Source: Campylobacterota bacterium (lineage in GTDB: Bacteria; Campylobacterota; Campylobacteria; Campylobacterales; Sulfurospirillaceae). Taken from it: a DNA stretch of 12,045 nucleotides. Under the pieces are notes generated by a model, which saw only the letters and a list, made by a program, of their open reading frames with translations, was not told the DNA's origin and ran no database searches. The DNA lies in NCBI GenBank assembly GCA_009930355.1, contig RZYK01000045.1, positions 1 to 12,045 of the forward strand. Direction: 5' to 3'. The translations under genes were made by a program, and so were the position numbers. This document shows positions 1 through 6,724 of the stretch, one piece after another. How positions within the stretch are numbered: position 1 is the first letter of the stretch; each line of letters starts with the position of its first letter.

Positions 1-77
1 ATAAATTTTGTACGACTCTGCGTCTTGGATGAGGCAGAACCGACGAGTTCTTGAAGTTTATTCGCCTGTGTTTCCAT
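1..77 (-). CDS. flhG: FlhG (YlxH/MinD-like ATPase), N-terminal fragment
   Basis: Only the first 25 codons are inside the window. They begin at an ATG (77-75) and read METQANKLQELVGSA and onward, running off the left edge before any Walker motif. The start is backed by a GAGG Shine-Dalgarno a few bases upstream. It lies inside the end of flhF, so the two genes overlap by 20 nt in different frames and are probably translationally coupled. In this family FlhG is the MinD-type ATPase that works with FlhF to set flagellar number. The call rests on position directly after flhF, a conserved order in Campylobacterota, and on the Q-A-x-K-L-Q-E-L style N-terminus. The catalytic part is not visible. Confidence 0.8.
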   Translation of the reverse strand, partial: METQANKLQELVGSASSKTQSRTKF

Positions 78-1338
78 CTTTACCTCTTTTTTTCTCAAAG
101 CCCTCTAAAATACACTCTACCAAAAAGTCACTGGACGCTGGGACAATATCATCAGGAACCTCTTGCCCAATAGAGAAGTAACTCACAGGTTTATCCGTAT
201 CGTAAATCAAAGAGAAAATTGTTCCAAATACTTTGGTTTCATCAAATTTCGTAAAAATAAGGGTATCAATGTTTAAAAAAGAGAAATTTTTGTAAATCTC
301 TTTTAAATCTTCGAGTTTACATCCTGCAGAGAGGACTAAATTAACATCAATTTGCATCTGAGAATTTTGTAAAAACTTATTGAGTTTGATGAGTTTTTCT
401 TTATCATACTGTGAACTTCCTACTGTATCAATCAAAATAACATCACAATGACTGAGCGAAGAGAGCGCATTGTTAAAATCACTAGGGTCTACGACATCTT
501 CAATGGGCAAGCGCATCATTTTTGCATAGGCAAAAAGTTGTTCTACTGCACCAATTCGGTACGTATCAAGAGTAATAATGCCAACTTTGGAGCGCTTTTC
601 TTGAATGTAAGAGTAACGAGCAGCCAGTTTGGCAATCGTCGTCGTTTTTCCCACTCCCGTAGGGCCTACAAACATTATCACCCGTTTATTTCCCTTTTGA
701 ACTTCCGCCTCTACTCGTACGGGAATAAGTTTTCGAAGTAAGACTTGAAAATAGCGTTTAATCGTCTCTGAGCTGTTTTTCATGCGCACAGGCATATGCT
801 CTAAAGTAAGGTTCATAATGTTTTCCAAATGATCTTCACCCATGCCACTGGTTTTTGCCAATTTATAAATTTCTGAAAATTCAGAGGGAATGGCTAAATG
901 ATTGCGATGGGGGGCTTTTTCTTCCCAAAACATCTCTTGAATGAGTTTAATTTTATCGGCAAGTTTATTGATCTCATTTTTAATATCCCCCAAATCTTCA
1001 TTGGGTACTGCTTTTTCTAAAGGCTTCATGCTACTTGAAAAAGACGTATCACTGGTTGCTTGAGCAATTTGAGAAATTTGTTTTGCTGCCTCAGAGAGGC
1101 TAAAAAGAACATCTTCGCCACTTTTATTGTATCTGGGTTCTGCTTTTGATTCAACTCGATGTGTACCTTGCATTGGAGCATCTTCAATAGCTACGACCAC
1201 TTCATAAAGGGCGGAGGAGCTAATGGTTTTTTTGCGAATCTGTTTGGTGCTAATCACCAGCGCATTTTCTCCGCACTCTTGTTGTGCTCTTTTTAGCGCT
1301 TCTGCTGGCGTTTCACCACTAAACGTATGAAATTTCAC
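58..1338 (-). CDS. flhF: FlhF, SRP-type GTPase for polar flagellar placement
   Basis: A 426-residue protein, the usual FlhF size. The N-terminal B domain (about 1-60) is followed by a variable linker (60-130), a helical N domain (about 150-210) and a C-terminal GTPase G domain. Visible GTPase motifs are the P-loop GPTGVGKTT at about 225-233, DTYRIGAVEQL at 258-268 (the SRP-GTPase insertion region), DTVGSS at 304-309 (G3, with Val instead of the DTAG of Ffh/FtsY, as I recall for epsilonproteobacterial FlhF) and TKFDE at 363-367 (G4). FlhF localises to the cell pole, recruits early flagellar parts and is needed for flagellar gene expression in Campylobacter and Helicobacter. The start is a GTG, preceded by AAGGA about 7 nt upstream and 4 nt after the folK stop. 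It is cotranscribed with folK upstream and flhG downstream. Confidence 0.96.
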   Translation of the reverse strand: MKFHTFSGETPAEALKRAQQECGENALVISTKQIRKKTISSSALYEVVVAIEDAPMQGTHRVESKAEPRYNKSGEDVLFSLSEAAKQISQIAQATSDTSFSSSMKPLEKAVPNEDLGDIKNEINKLADKIKLIQEMFWEEKAPHRNHLAIPSEFSEIYKLAKTSGMGEDHLENIMNLTLEHMPVRMKNSSETIKRYFQVLLRKLIPVRVEAEVQKGNKRVIMFVGPTGVGKTTTIAKLAARYSYIQEKRSKVGIITLDTYRIGAVEQLFAYAKMMRLPIEDVVDPSDFNNALSSLSHCDVILIDTVGSSQYDKEKLIKLNKFLQNSQMQIDVNLVLSAGCKLEDLKEIYKNFSFLNIDTLIFTKFDETKVFGTIFSLIYDTDKPVSYFSIGQEVPDDIVPASSDFLVECILEGFEKKRGKDGNTGE

Positions 1339-1342
1339 CCTT

Positions 1343-1810
1343 CTATCCTTTAAAACGTTTTAACGCTAAAAGCGGTACACCTACAGATAAACGCTCCTGC
1401 CATTGTGGATGGGGAATTGTTACATGTTTTTGGTGACGCCTCTCATGATTGAAAAATATTATATCTAAATCAAGGGTTCTTGGACCATTTTTAAAAAGAC
1501 GCACCCGTCTAAAGCGCTTCTCTACATGTAAAAGTATTTTGAGCAATGCGTTTACATGTAAAGAAGTTTCTACCACCATCACCGCATTATAAAAATCATT
1601 TTGATGCGCATAGCCAAAGGGTGGATTTTTAAAAAGAGGGGAACTCTCCTGCACATGCAAACGAGGGTCGTTTTGAAGCAAACGGTAGAGTGCCACAAAG
1701 CGCTTCTTTACCTCTCCCTCGTTGCCACCCACCCCTATCAGTGCACGATAGGGGTAAGTTTTTTCACTGCGTCGATAGGAAGGGAAAAAACGAATCTTCT
1801 CTAACTTCAC
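1343..1810 (-). CDS. folK: 2-amino-4-hydroxy-6-hydroxymethyldihydropteridine pyrophosphokinase (HPPK)
   Basis: A 155-residue HPPK, which transfers pyrophosphate from ATP to 6-hydroxymethyl-dihydropterin in folate synthesis. The family signature is intact: KNGPRTLDLDIIFF at 107-120 carries the two Mg-binding aspartates, and IPHP follows at 132-135. The N-terminus has about 20 residues of charged sequence before the first strand (ALIGVGGNEG at 23-32), longer than in E. coli FolK. The start is a GTG whose GTGA overlaps the TGA of the upstream peptidase gene by 4 nt, indicating translational coupling. Three copies or near-copies of the TACATGTA palindrome lie inside this gene (near 1421, 1523 and 1552) and encode the His-Val pairs at KHV, LHV and LHV. 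Confidence 0.95.
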   Translation of the reverse strand: MKLEKIRFFPSYRRSEKTYPYRALIGVGGNEGEVKKRFVALYRLLQNDPRLHVQESSPLFKNPPFGYAHQNDFYNAVMVVETSLHVNALLKILLHVEKRFRRVRLFKNGPRTLDLDIIFFNHERRHQKHVTIPHPQWQERLSVGVPLLALKRFKG

Positions 1811-2838
1811 CCTAAAATCTCCGCACCATGGTTTCCTACACTAATCGTATCTTCAATGCGTACACCAAACTGATTGGGCAGGTAAATCCCTGGTTCTATG
1901 GTAAACACCATATTTTCCTCAACGATGGCGTGTGAGCGTGCACTAATCACAGGTAGTTCGTGAATATCAAGCCCCACGCCATGCCCTGTGGAGTGGACAA
2001 AATAGCGTCCATATCCCGCTTTTTCTATCACTTCACGTGCGGCTTTATCAATCTCACTGGCTTTCACACCCACTTTTACCGCTTTAAGAGCAGCCTCTTG
2101 TGCCCTTAAAATCGTCTCGTAGACCTTTTGTCTTTGTGTATCGCTAAAGTGTTGCGCTTTCTCAAACGAAAGGGAGCCATCAAAAAAAGCGGTACGGGTT
2201 CTATCGGAGCAGTAACGCTCATATTTTACCCCTGCGTCCATGAGCACCAAACTTCCTTTTTGAAGTATGGTATCCGTGGGCAAAGCGTGGGGTTTCGCGG
2301 CATTTTCATCAAACGCCACAATCGGCTCAAAACTCAGCCCCAAAGTGCCTTGGCGTTTCAAAAGCATCTCCGCCTCAAAAAAAGCTCTCTTCTCGTCCAC
2401 ACCCTCACCTAACGCAGAGAGATGTTTCGCAAAAGCATCAAACGCCTCTTTACCAAACTGCGCTGCTCTTTGGAGCTTTCTTAATTCAGCTTCGGTTTTA
2501 ATAATGCGTTTTTGTTGTGAGAAATTGGGTCTTTTTTGAAACGTGATGGAGAGTTTATCGCTCAGTTTTGCAAAACGCTCTACATTCCACTCCAACGGGT
2601 TGTACGCCAATGTTTTTATCTTGCTTTTGCGCATCAGCAAGCGAGCGGTTTTGAGCAAATCCCCTCTATCGCCCTCTAAAACTTCCGCATTAGAAATGAG
2701 ACTGGAGGCTTCGGTCGTATAGCGCCCATCGGTAATAAAAAATGCTTCACTGCCGAGCTTTAAAAACAGAGCGTTATCGCACGAGAAACCGCACTCATAA
2801 AAGAGTGCGTTCTCATCCATCAGAATGTAGTTATTCAC
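1807..2838 (-). CDS. M24 family Xaa-Pro aminopeptidase-like metallopeptidase
   Basis: From a GTG at 2838 this is a 343-residue pita-bread-fold peptidase. The five metal ligands of a di-metal M24 enzyme are all present, at about D201 and D212 (in LMDAGVKYERYCSDRTRT), H286 (in HSTGHGVGLDIHELP), E315 (FTIEPGIY) and E329 (VRIEDT), plus the substrate-side His in AKPHALP. It probably removes N-terminal residues preceding proline or cleaves Xaa-Pro dipeptides in the cytoplasm; sequence alone cannot separate PepP from PepQ. I chose GTG 2838 because it begins 1 nt after the aroQ stop and gives an N-terminus (MNNYILMDENALFYECG) of the length I expect. Longer readings run into aroQ, and ATG 2820 is the alternative. 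No strong Shine-Dalgarno is visible, consistent with coupling to aroQ. Helicobacter carries the same gene at this place between aroQ and folK. Confidence 0.9.
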   Translation of the reverse strand: MNNYILMDENALFYECGFSCDNALFLKLGSEAFFITDGRYTTEASSLISNAEVLEGDRGDLLKTARLLMRKSKIKTLAYNPLEWNVERFAKLSDKLSITFQKRPNFSQQKRIIKTEAELRKLQRAAQFGKEAFDAFAKHLSALGEGVDEKRAFFEAEMLLKRQGTLGLSFEPIVAFDENAAKPHALPTDTILQKGSLVLMDAGVKYERYCSDRTRTAFFDGSLSFEKAQHFSDTQRQKVYETILRAQEAALKAVKVGVKASEIDKAAREVIEKAGYGRYFVHSTGHGVGLDIHELPVISARSHAIVEENMVFTIEPGIYLPNQFGVRIEDTISVGNHGAEILG

Positions 2839-2839
2839 G

Positions 2840-3325
2840 TTAAGCTTGGGCTGCTTGTTGGTGTGCCGCTTGCGCTTTTTTAAGTGCGTCCAATTCACCT
2901 AACATCTGCATCATAGAAATCATTGCAAGGTGGTAACCAAAAGGACCAAATCCAGCAATTTGACCTGTACATACTGGAGCAATCATGCTTTTTTGACGAA
3001 ACTCTTCACGTCGGTAAATGTTGCTAATATGCACCTCAATCGCAGGCAAAGAAACCGCACTAATCGCATCACGAATCGCAATTGAGCTATGTGTGTACGC
3101 TGCCGGATTGATAATAATACCATCCGCATCGCCTAAGCACTCTTGGATTTTATCGACAATTTCACCCTCTAAGTTTGATTGAAAAAACTCAATTTCAAAA
3201 TTGTTTTGCTTTGCAACCGCTTCCATTTGAGAGTGGATTTCCTCTAGTTTCATCGCACCATAAACGTTTTGCTCACGGTGTCCGAGCATGTTAAGATTGG
3301 GACCTTGAATCACGACTATTTTCAT
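2840..3325 (-). CDS. aroQ: Type II 3-dehydroquinate dehydratase
   Basis: A 161-residue type II dehydroquinase, the third step of the shikimate pathway (3-dehydroquinate to 3-dehydroshikimate). The motifs are in order: QGPNLNMLG at 7-15, catalytic Tyr22 in NVYG, FFQSNLEGEIVD at 47-58, INPAAYTHSS at 72-81, and the catalytic His99 in EVHISN followed by the Arg-rich IYRREEFR. The last 20 or so residues are an Ala/Gln-rich tail (KKAQAAHQQAAQA) beyond the usual core; similar extensions occur in epsilonproteobacterial AroQ. The ATG is preceded by AAAGG at a good distance. It is the first gene of the minus-strand operon and sits directly behind the predicted promoter at 3356-3384. Confidence 0.96.
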   Translation of the reverse strand: MKIVVIQGPNLNMLGHREQNVYGAMKLEEIHSQMEAVAKQNNFEIEFFQSNLEGEIVDKIQECLGDADGIIINPAAYTHSSIAIRDAISAVSLPAIEVHISNIYRREEFRQKSMIAPVCTGQIAGFGPFGYHLAMISMMQMLGELDALKKAQAAHQQAAQA

Positions 3326-3355
3326 GAATAACCTTTGATTTAAAATTTATTCTTA

Positions 3356-3384
3356 ATTATAACGAGGCTTACATTAGGATACAA
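3356..3384 (-). promoter_or_regulatory. Predicted sigma70-type promoter of the aroQ-flhG operon
   Basis: Reading the minus strand, TTGTAT (3384-3379), a 17-nt spacer and a perfect TATAAT (3361-3356) lie about 30 nt upstream of the aroQ ATG. The -10 box is consensus; the -35 matches at three of six positions. Its -35 region overlaps the -10 box of the opposing mqnX promoter. This is a reading by eye, not a mapped start site. Confidence 0.55.
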
Positions 3385-3385
3385 T
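3357..3385 (+). promoter_or_regulatory. Predicted promoter of the mqnX-sppA-yitT operon
   Basis: On the plus strand, TTATAA (3357-3362), a 17-nt spacer and TACAAT (3380-3385) form a candidate promoter about 58 nt ahead of the mqnX start. It occupies almost exactly the same bases as the divergent aroQ promoter, so RNA polymerase could hardly hold both at once. The -35 is weak and the call is tentative. Confidence 0.4.
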
Positions 3386-3443
3386 TACGCCACTTTGTCG
3401 TCTCAAAAACGGCATTTTCTGATTCATTCTCTAAAGGAAAGAT

Positions 3444-4670
3444 GTGACACTTATAACCGCCGATTTTGTTCTTACATGTAACGAACACTTTGAAATCATT
3501 GAAGAGGGTGCGGTGCTCTTTGATACACACATTTTAGAGGTAGGCAAAGCCTCCACTCTCAAAGAAAAACACCCCACCGCAACGCTACTAGAAACCCCAA
3601 AAAACAGTGTTCTTTTGCCAGGACTCATTAACAGCCACGTGCATTTAGAATTTAGCGCCAACCAAACTATGCTACGCTATGGCGATTTTATACCATGGCT
3701 TCAATCGGTCATCGCCCACAGGGATGAACTGAGCGCACTTGCAACCACAGAGCTGATTACATGTAAACTCACGGAGATGCTTAAAAGTGGTACAACCAGC
3801 CTTGGTGCCATTAGCAGTTTTGGCGCTGATTTGGAAGCGTGTGTGAACGCCCCTCAACGGGTGGTTTATTTTAATGAAGTGCTAGGCTCCGTGCCTAGTG
3901 CCGTCGATGTGATGTACAACGATTTTAGAGGGCGCTTGGAGGCGAGCAAGGAGTTTACATGTAAACACTTTATCCCTGCTATTTCGGTACATTCGCCCTA
4001 CTCCACCCATCCGATTTTGGCGAAAAAAGCTCTCAAATTAGCTGAAGATGAGGGATGTGTGGTCTCTACCCATTTTATGGAGTCTCAGGCTGAGCGAGCA
4101 TGGATGGATGAGGGAAGTGGCGATTTTCAAAGCTTTTTTAGCGCTTTTAATCCTCACGCCAAACCGATGTGCACAAGCATGGAATATCTTGCTCTTTTTG
4201 AAAACAATACCACCCTTTTTACCCACGGTGTTCAAGCGAGTAAAGAGGAGCTAAACGCCATCTCTAAACAAAACGCAACCCTGACGCATTGCCCTGTTTC
4301 CAATCGACTCCTTGGTATAGGAAAACTGGATGTGGAGCGTGTCGAAAATGAAAAAATTAATCTGACACTAGGAACGGATGGACTCAGCTCCAACATCTCG
4401 CTCAGCCTTTGGGATGAGATGCGAAGTGCGTTGATGATGCACACCAGTATGGAGCTTAATGCACTGGCTCAAACCCTTTTGAAAAGCGTTACATGTAACG
4501 CCGCTCATGCGTTAAAACTTCCTTGCGGTGCTTTAAAAGAGGGCTTAGCTTCGGATATGCTGGTCGTGACATTACCGCAAGAGTGTGTGCTTGAAACCCT
4601 GCCTTTACAGCTTATTTTACATACCCATCACACCCATTTAACTTTTATTGACGGAGAACAATTATGCTAG
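3444..4670 (+). CDS. mqnX: Aminodeoxyfutalosine deaminase (amidohydrolase superfamily, futalosine menaquinone pathway)
   Basis: A 408-residue COG0402-type metal-dependent deaminase. The first metal pair is H65 and H67 in NSHVHLEF; further ligands are H210 (STHFMES, with E213 as the likely proton shuttle), H261 (THGV) and D312 (GTDGLSSN). Proteins of this branch in Helicobacter, Campylobacter and Nitratiruptor are assigned to deamination of 6-amino-6-deoxyfutalosine in the futalosine route to menaquinone, the respiratory quinone of these bacteria. That assignment comes from family knowledge and the conserved position next to aroQ. Other deaminase or chlorohydrolase activities of the superfamily cannot be excluded from sequence. 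The start is a GTG with AAAGGA upstream; the ATG two bases earlier runs straight into TGA. Its end overlaps sppA by 7 nt. Four copies of the TACATGTA palindrome lie in this gene, each encoding Thr-Cys-Asn or Thr-Cys-Lys. Confidence 0.88.
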   Translation: MTLITADFVLTCNEHFEIIEEGAVLFDTHILEVGKASTLKEKHPTATLLETPKNSVLLPGLINSHVHLEFSANQTMLRYGDFIPWLQSVIAHRDELSALATTELITCKLTEMLKSGTTSLGAISSFGADLEACVNAPQRVVYFNEVLGSVPSAVDVMYNDFRGRLEASKEFTCKHFIPAISVHSPYSTHPILAKKALKLAEDEGCVVSTHFMESQAERAWMDEGSGDFQSFFSAFNPHAKPMCTSMEYLALFENNTTLFTHGVQASKEELNAISKQNATLTHCPVSNRLLGIGKLDVERVENEKINLTLGTDGLSSNISLSLWDEMRSALMMHTSMELNALAQTLLKSVTCNAAHALKLPCGALKEGLASDMLVVTLPQECVLETLPLQLILHTHHTHLTFIDGEQLC

Positions 4671-5524
4671 AAACCCTTAAAAAACCTTTTCTTTGGATAG
4701 GTGCTATTTTTAACTACATCCAAAATCATTTTAAAGCGATGCTTTTTTTACTGCTTTTAGTGCTTATTTTTGGTTCACAAGACGAGCTTAAAACCCCTAA
4801 TCTTGCCATCGTGAAACTTGAGGGAGAAATCTTAAATATTGAAGAGATTTTGGAAAACATCGACAAAGCACAAAACGATGAAAACATCAAAGGTGTGCTT
4901 TTACATGTAGACTCTCCAGGTGGCGCACTGGCTCCTTCCATTGAGCTTTCAATGGCGGTCAAACGCTTAGCTGAGAAAAAACCTGTTGTGGCATACGCAG
5001 GTGGTAGTATGACCAGTGGAAGTTACTACGCTTCGATTTGGTCGAACTATATCATCGCCAACCCAGGAGCGTTCATTGGCTCAATTGGCGTTTTGTTTCA
5101 AGCACCCAATGTGGCAGAGTTAGCAAAGAAACTAGGCATCTCTGAGCAGGTTTTAAGTGCGGGAGAGTACAAACAAATGGGCACATTTACTCGTGAATGG
5201 ACACAAAAAGAGCGAGGGGCACTCAAAAGTTTAATTGACGATGCGTATGATTTATTTGTCAAAGATGTCGCCACCGCAAGAGGACTGAACCTTGCCAAAC
5301 CCGATGAGTTTGCCAACGCACAAGTCTTTATTGCCAGCAAAGCGCTCAATGTCCATCTCATTGATGAAATTGGCTCTTTAGCAAGTGCCAAAACCAAAGT
5401 TGAAGAGCTTTCCAATGTCACCCATCCTGTATGGCAAAAACCAGATGCGATGGATAAATGGATGAAAAAATTAGAGAGCAGTGCGAAACTTCCTCTTTTA
5501 AACACCATGGGATACTTAAAATAA
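4664..5524 (+). CDS. sppA: Signal peptide peptidase SppA, short (36 kDa-type) form
   Basis: A 286-residue membrane-anchored serine protease of family S49. An uncleaved N-terminal membrane segment spans about 24-39, leaving the catalytic domain probably outside the inner membrane. The Ser-Lys dyad is recognisable as S118 (in GSMTSGSYYAS) and K170 (in SAGEYKQMG). Their separation of 52 residues equals that of S147 and K199 in Bacillus SppA. HVDSPGG at 81-87 is the other conserved motif. It clears remnant signal peptides after secretion. GGAGAA precedes the ATG, which overlaps the end of mqnX by 7 nt (ATGCTAG). The same pair is adjacent in Campylobacter jejuni as I recall it. One TACATGTA palindrome lies at 4912-4919, just before the SPGG motif. 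Confidence 0.94.
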   Translation: MLETLKKPFLWIGAIFNYIQNHFKAMLFLLLLVLIFGSQDELKTPNLAIVKLEGEILNIEEILENIDKAQNDENIKGVLLHVDSPGGALAPSIELSMAVKRLAEKKPVVAYAGGSMTSGSYYASIWSNYIIANPGAFIGSIGVLFQAPNVAELAKKLGISEQVLSAGEYKQMGTFTREWTQKERGALKSLIDDAYDLFVKDVATARGLNLAKPDEFANAQVFIASKALNVHLIDEIGSLASAKTKVEELSNVTHPVWQKPDAMDKWMKKLESSAKLPLLNTMGYLK

Positions 5525-6375
5525 TGAAAAAACCCTCCGCCTCCCTTGCCCTTTTGCAATACGTTTATGTGTTACTCGGAACAATGTCCATGGCATTTGC
5601 CGTTGTTTGCTTCCTCTCCCCTAACAATATGGTCACGGGAGGAGGCATTGGCATTGCGCTCATTTTGCACTACATCATTGACTCGCTGACCCTTGGAACA
5701 CTCATCATTTTGGTGAGCATCCCTTTTGTGATTTTGGGGTTTGTCTATTTTGGAAAGCAGTACACCTTTAAAACCCTCCTTGCCATACTTGGAACCTCCT
5801 TTTTTACAGACTTCTTTCGTGAATTTTTACATCTTGCTCCCATCACCGATGACATTCTTTTAGCGGCTATTTTTGGCGGTATGTTTATAGGACTGGGCGT
5901 GGGCTTGGTTATTAAAGGGCGCTCTTCCACAGGAAGCACTTCTGTGGTGGGTGAAATCGTAGCGATGAAGAGTAAATTTAAAGCCTCCGAAGTACTCTTT
6001 GCGATTGATATTAGCATTATGTTTGCGTTTATTCTCACACACGGTGACATTAAAAAAGCGCTTTACAGTATGCTAGGTGTGTATGTGACCGCTAAGATGA
6101 TTGATGTGATTTTAATAGGTCGTCCCCCTCGAAAAGTAGTGCAAATCGTCTCCAACAATGTCGAAACGTTGACCGAGCAGATTAGAGAGCGCATCGAAGA
6201 GCATGGAACGATTTTTACAGGGGTAGGACTGCACCACCAAAAGCAAGTGAAAACGGTGATTTTGGTGACCGTAGAGAGTGCAAAAATCCAACTATTAAAA
6301 GACATCATCCGTGAGTACGACCCTGAAGCGTTTTTGATTATCTCCGAAGCCTCGGAGTTTTTGGGAAGAGACTAA
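5524..6375 (+). CDS. YitT family membrane protein (DUF161 + DUF2179)
   Basis: A 283-residue protein with about five hydrophobic segments in the first 200 residues, including the family-typical stretch FLSPNNMVTGGGIGIAL near 31-47 and the glycine-rich GGMFIGLGVGLVIKGRSSTGSTSVVGEI near 118-145. A soluble C-terminal DUF2179 domain (about 200-283) contains VTVESAKIQLLKDIIREYDPEAFLII. The biochemical role of YitT proteins is not established. I start it at ATG 5524, which overlaps the last base of the sppA stop (TAATG). The longer in-frame reading from 5458 is buried in sppA and has no reason to be used. It ends the mqnX-sppA-yitT unit; I see no convincing terminator behind it. Confidence 0.92.
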   Translation: MKKPSASLALLQYVYVLLGTMSMAFAVVCFLSPNNMVTGGGIGIALILHYIIDSLTLGTLIILVSIPFVILGFVYFGKQYTFKTLLAILGTSFFTDFFREFLHLAPITDDILLAAIFGGMFIGLGVGLVIKGRSSTGSTSVVGEIVAMKSKFKASEVLFAIDISIMFAFILTHGDIKKALYSMLGVYVTAKMIDVILIGRPPRKVVQIVSNNVETLTEQIRERIEEHGTIFTGVGLHHQKQVKTVILVTVESAKIQLLKDIIREYDPEAFLIISEASEFLGRD

Positions 6376-6652
6376 ACGACAAACGTCATTGTTTATTCTA
6401 TCTAAGCAGAAAAGGATAAAACATTTTTCATATGCTTGTTTGATTTTATCATTACATGTAAGAGTTTTTCATGCTCTTGGCTAGTTCCACCTTATCACTG
6501 AACTCTCTTGCAAATACTATCCAGAAGCTTTTTTTGGGTGGGTTTGGAATGAAACGAGAGTACTTTTTATCTTTTATATGTAAAGGATTTATAACTTAAA
6601 GTAGCCTCGTCCCCTTTTCAACGTGTAAAAACCAAACAAAAAGGAGCAAGAC
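6376..6652. other. Intergenic gap between yitT and the coupled mini-gene
   Basis: No supported gene. It contains one TTACATGTAA palindrome (6452-6461), a small stem AAGAG/CTCTT around 6459-6477, and a 16-codon ATG-to-TAA frame at 6549-6599 with no Shine-Dalgarno that I do not count as a gene. An A/T-rich stretch with TATAAC near 6590 could serve as a -10 box for the downstream pair, but I see no matching -35. No strong rho-independent terminator is visible after yitT. Confidence 0.6.
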
Positions 6653-6724
6653 ATGGAGAACAACCAAAGATGGCTTAGGCTAGAAAATAGTTTACATGTA
6701 AAGACAAAAGGAAAAAATAAATGA
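6653..6724 (+). CDS. 23-residue micro-ORF coupled to the following membrane protein
   Basis: ATG 6653 is preceded by AAGGAG at optimal spacing, one of the strongest ribosome-binding sites in the window. The frame encodes 23 mostly polar and basic residues (MENNQRWLRLENSLHVK and then Lys-rich to the end) and stops at a TGA overlapping the next ATG as ATGA (6721-6724). Precise abutment plus a good ribosome-binding site supports real translation, either as a coupling leader for the downstream gene or as a small peptide. The SLHVK residues are encoded by a TTTACATGTAAA palindrome. I recognise no family. Confidence 0.55.
   Translation: MENNQRWLRLENSLHVKTKGKNK

Larger units (their letters stand above)
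1421..6702. repeat. Iterated palindrome TACATGTA (TTTACATGTAAA family), nine copies
   Basis: By eye I find the 8-bp core TACATGTA, usually as TTACATGTAA, centred in these stretches: 1522-1531, 1551-1562 (12-bp palindrome), 3472-3481, 3757-3766, 3953-3966 (14 bp), 4486-4501 (16-bp perfect palindrome GCGTTACATGTAACGC), 4911-4920, 6452-6461 and 6691-6702. A half-match is at 1421-1430. Copies occur inside genes on both strands and between genes. No copy is present in 1-1420 or 6703-12045. A rough hand estimate for this base composition is below one copy expected in the whole window. Function unknown. Confidence 0.85.

Noticed and set aside
448..741. Plus-strand open frame opposite flhF
   Set aside because: It lies wholly inside the well-supported flhF gene, has no ribosome-binding site or family resemblance and reads as a mirror-frame artefact. 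The same applies to the frames opposite folK, the peptidase, mqnX, sppA and yitT.
2839..2898. Longer start for the M24 peptidase overlapping aroQ by 59 nt
   Set aside because: The added residues (MNWTHLKKRKRH and on) are highly basic, unlike the family's start; GTG 2838 follows the aroQ stop directly.
5458..5523. Longer yitT start within sppA
   Set aside because: The extra 22 residues have no membrane or family features, while ATG 5524 abuts the sppA stop as TAATG and gives the expected N-terminus.
6510..6560. T-run after AGAAGC as a rho-independent terminator of yitT
   Set aside because: There is a run of seven T but no stable stem in front of it.
6549..6599. A 16-codon frame in the yitT downstream gap
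   Set aside because: No ribosome-binding site, no coupling to a neighbour and no recognisable sequence.
1421..6702. TACATGTA repeats as a CRISPR array or transposon ends
   Set aside because: Spacing is irregular (hundreds of bases), the units are 8-16 bp without conserved flanks, and many lie inside intact genes.
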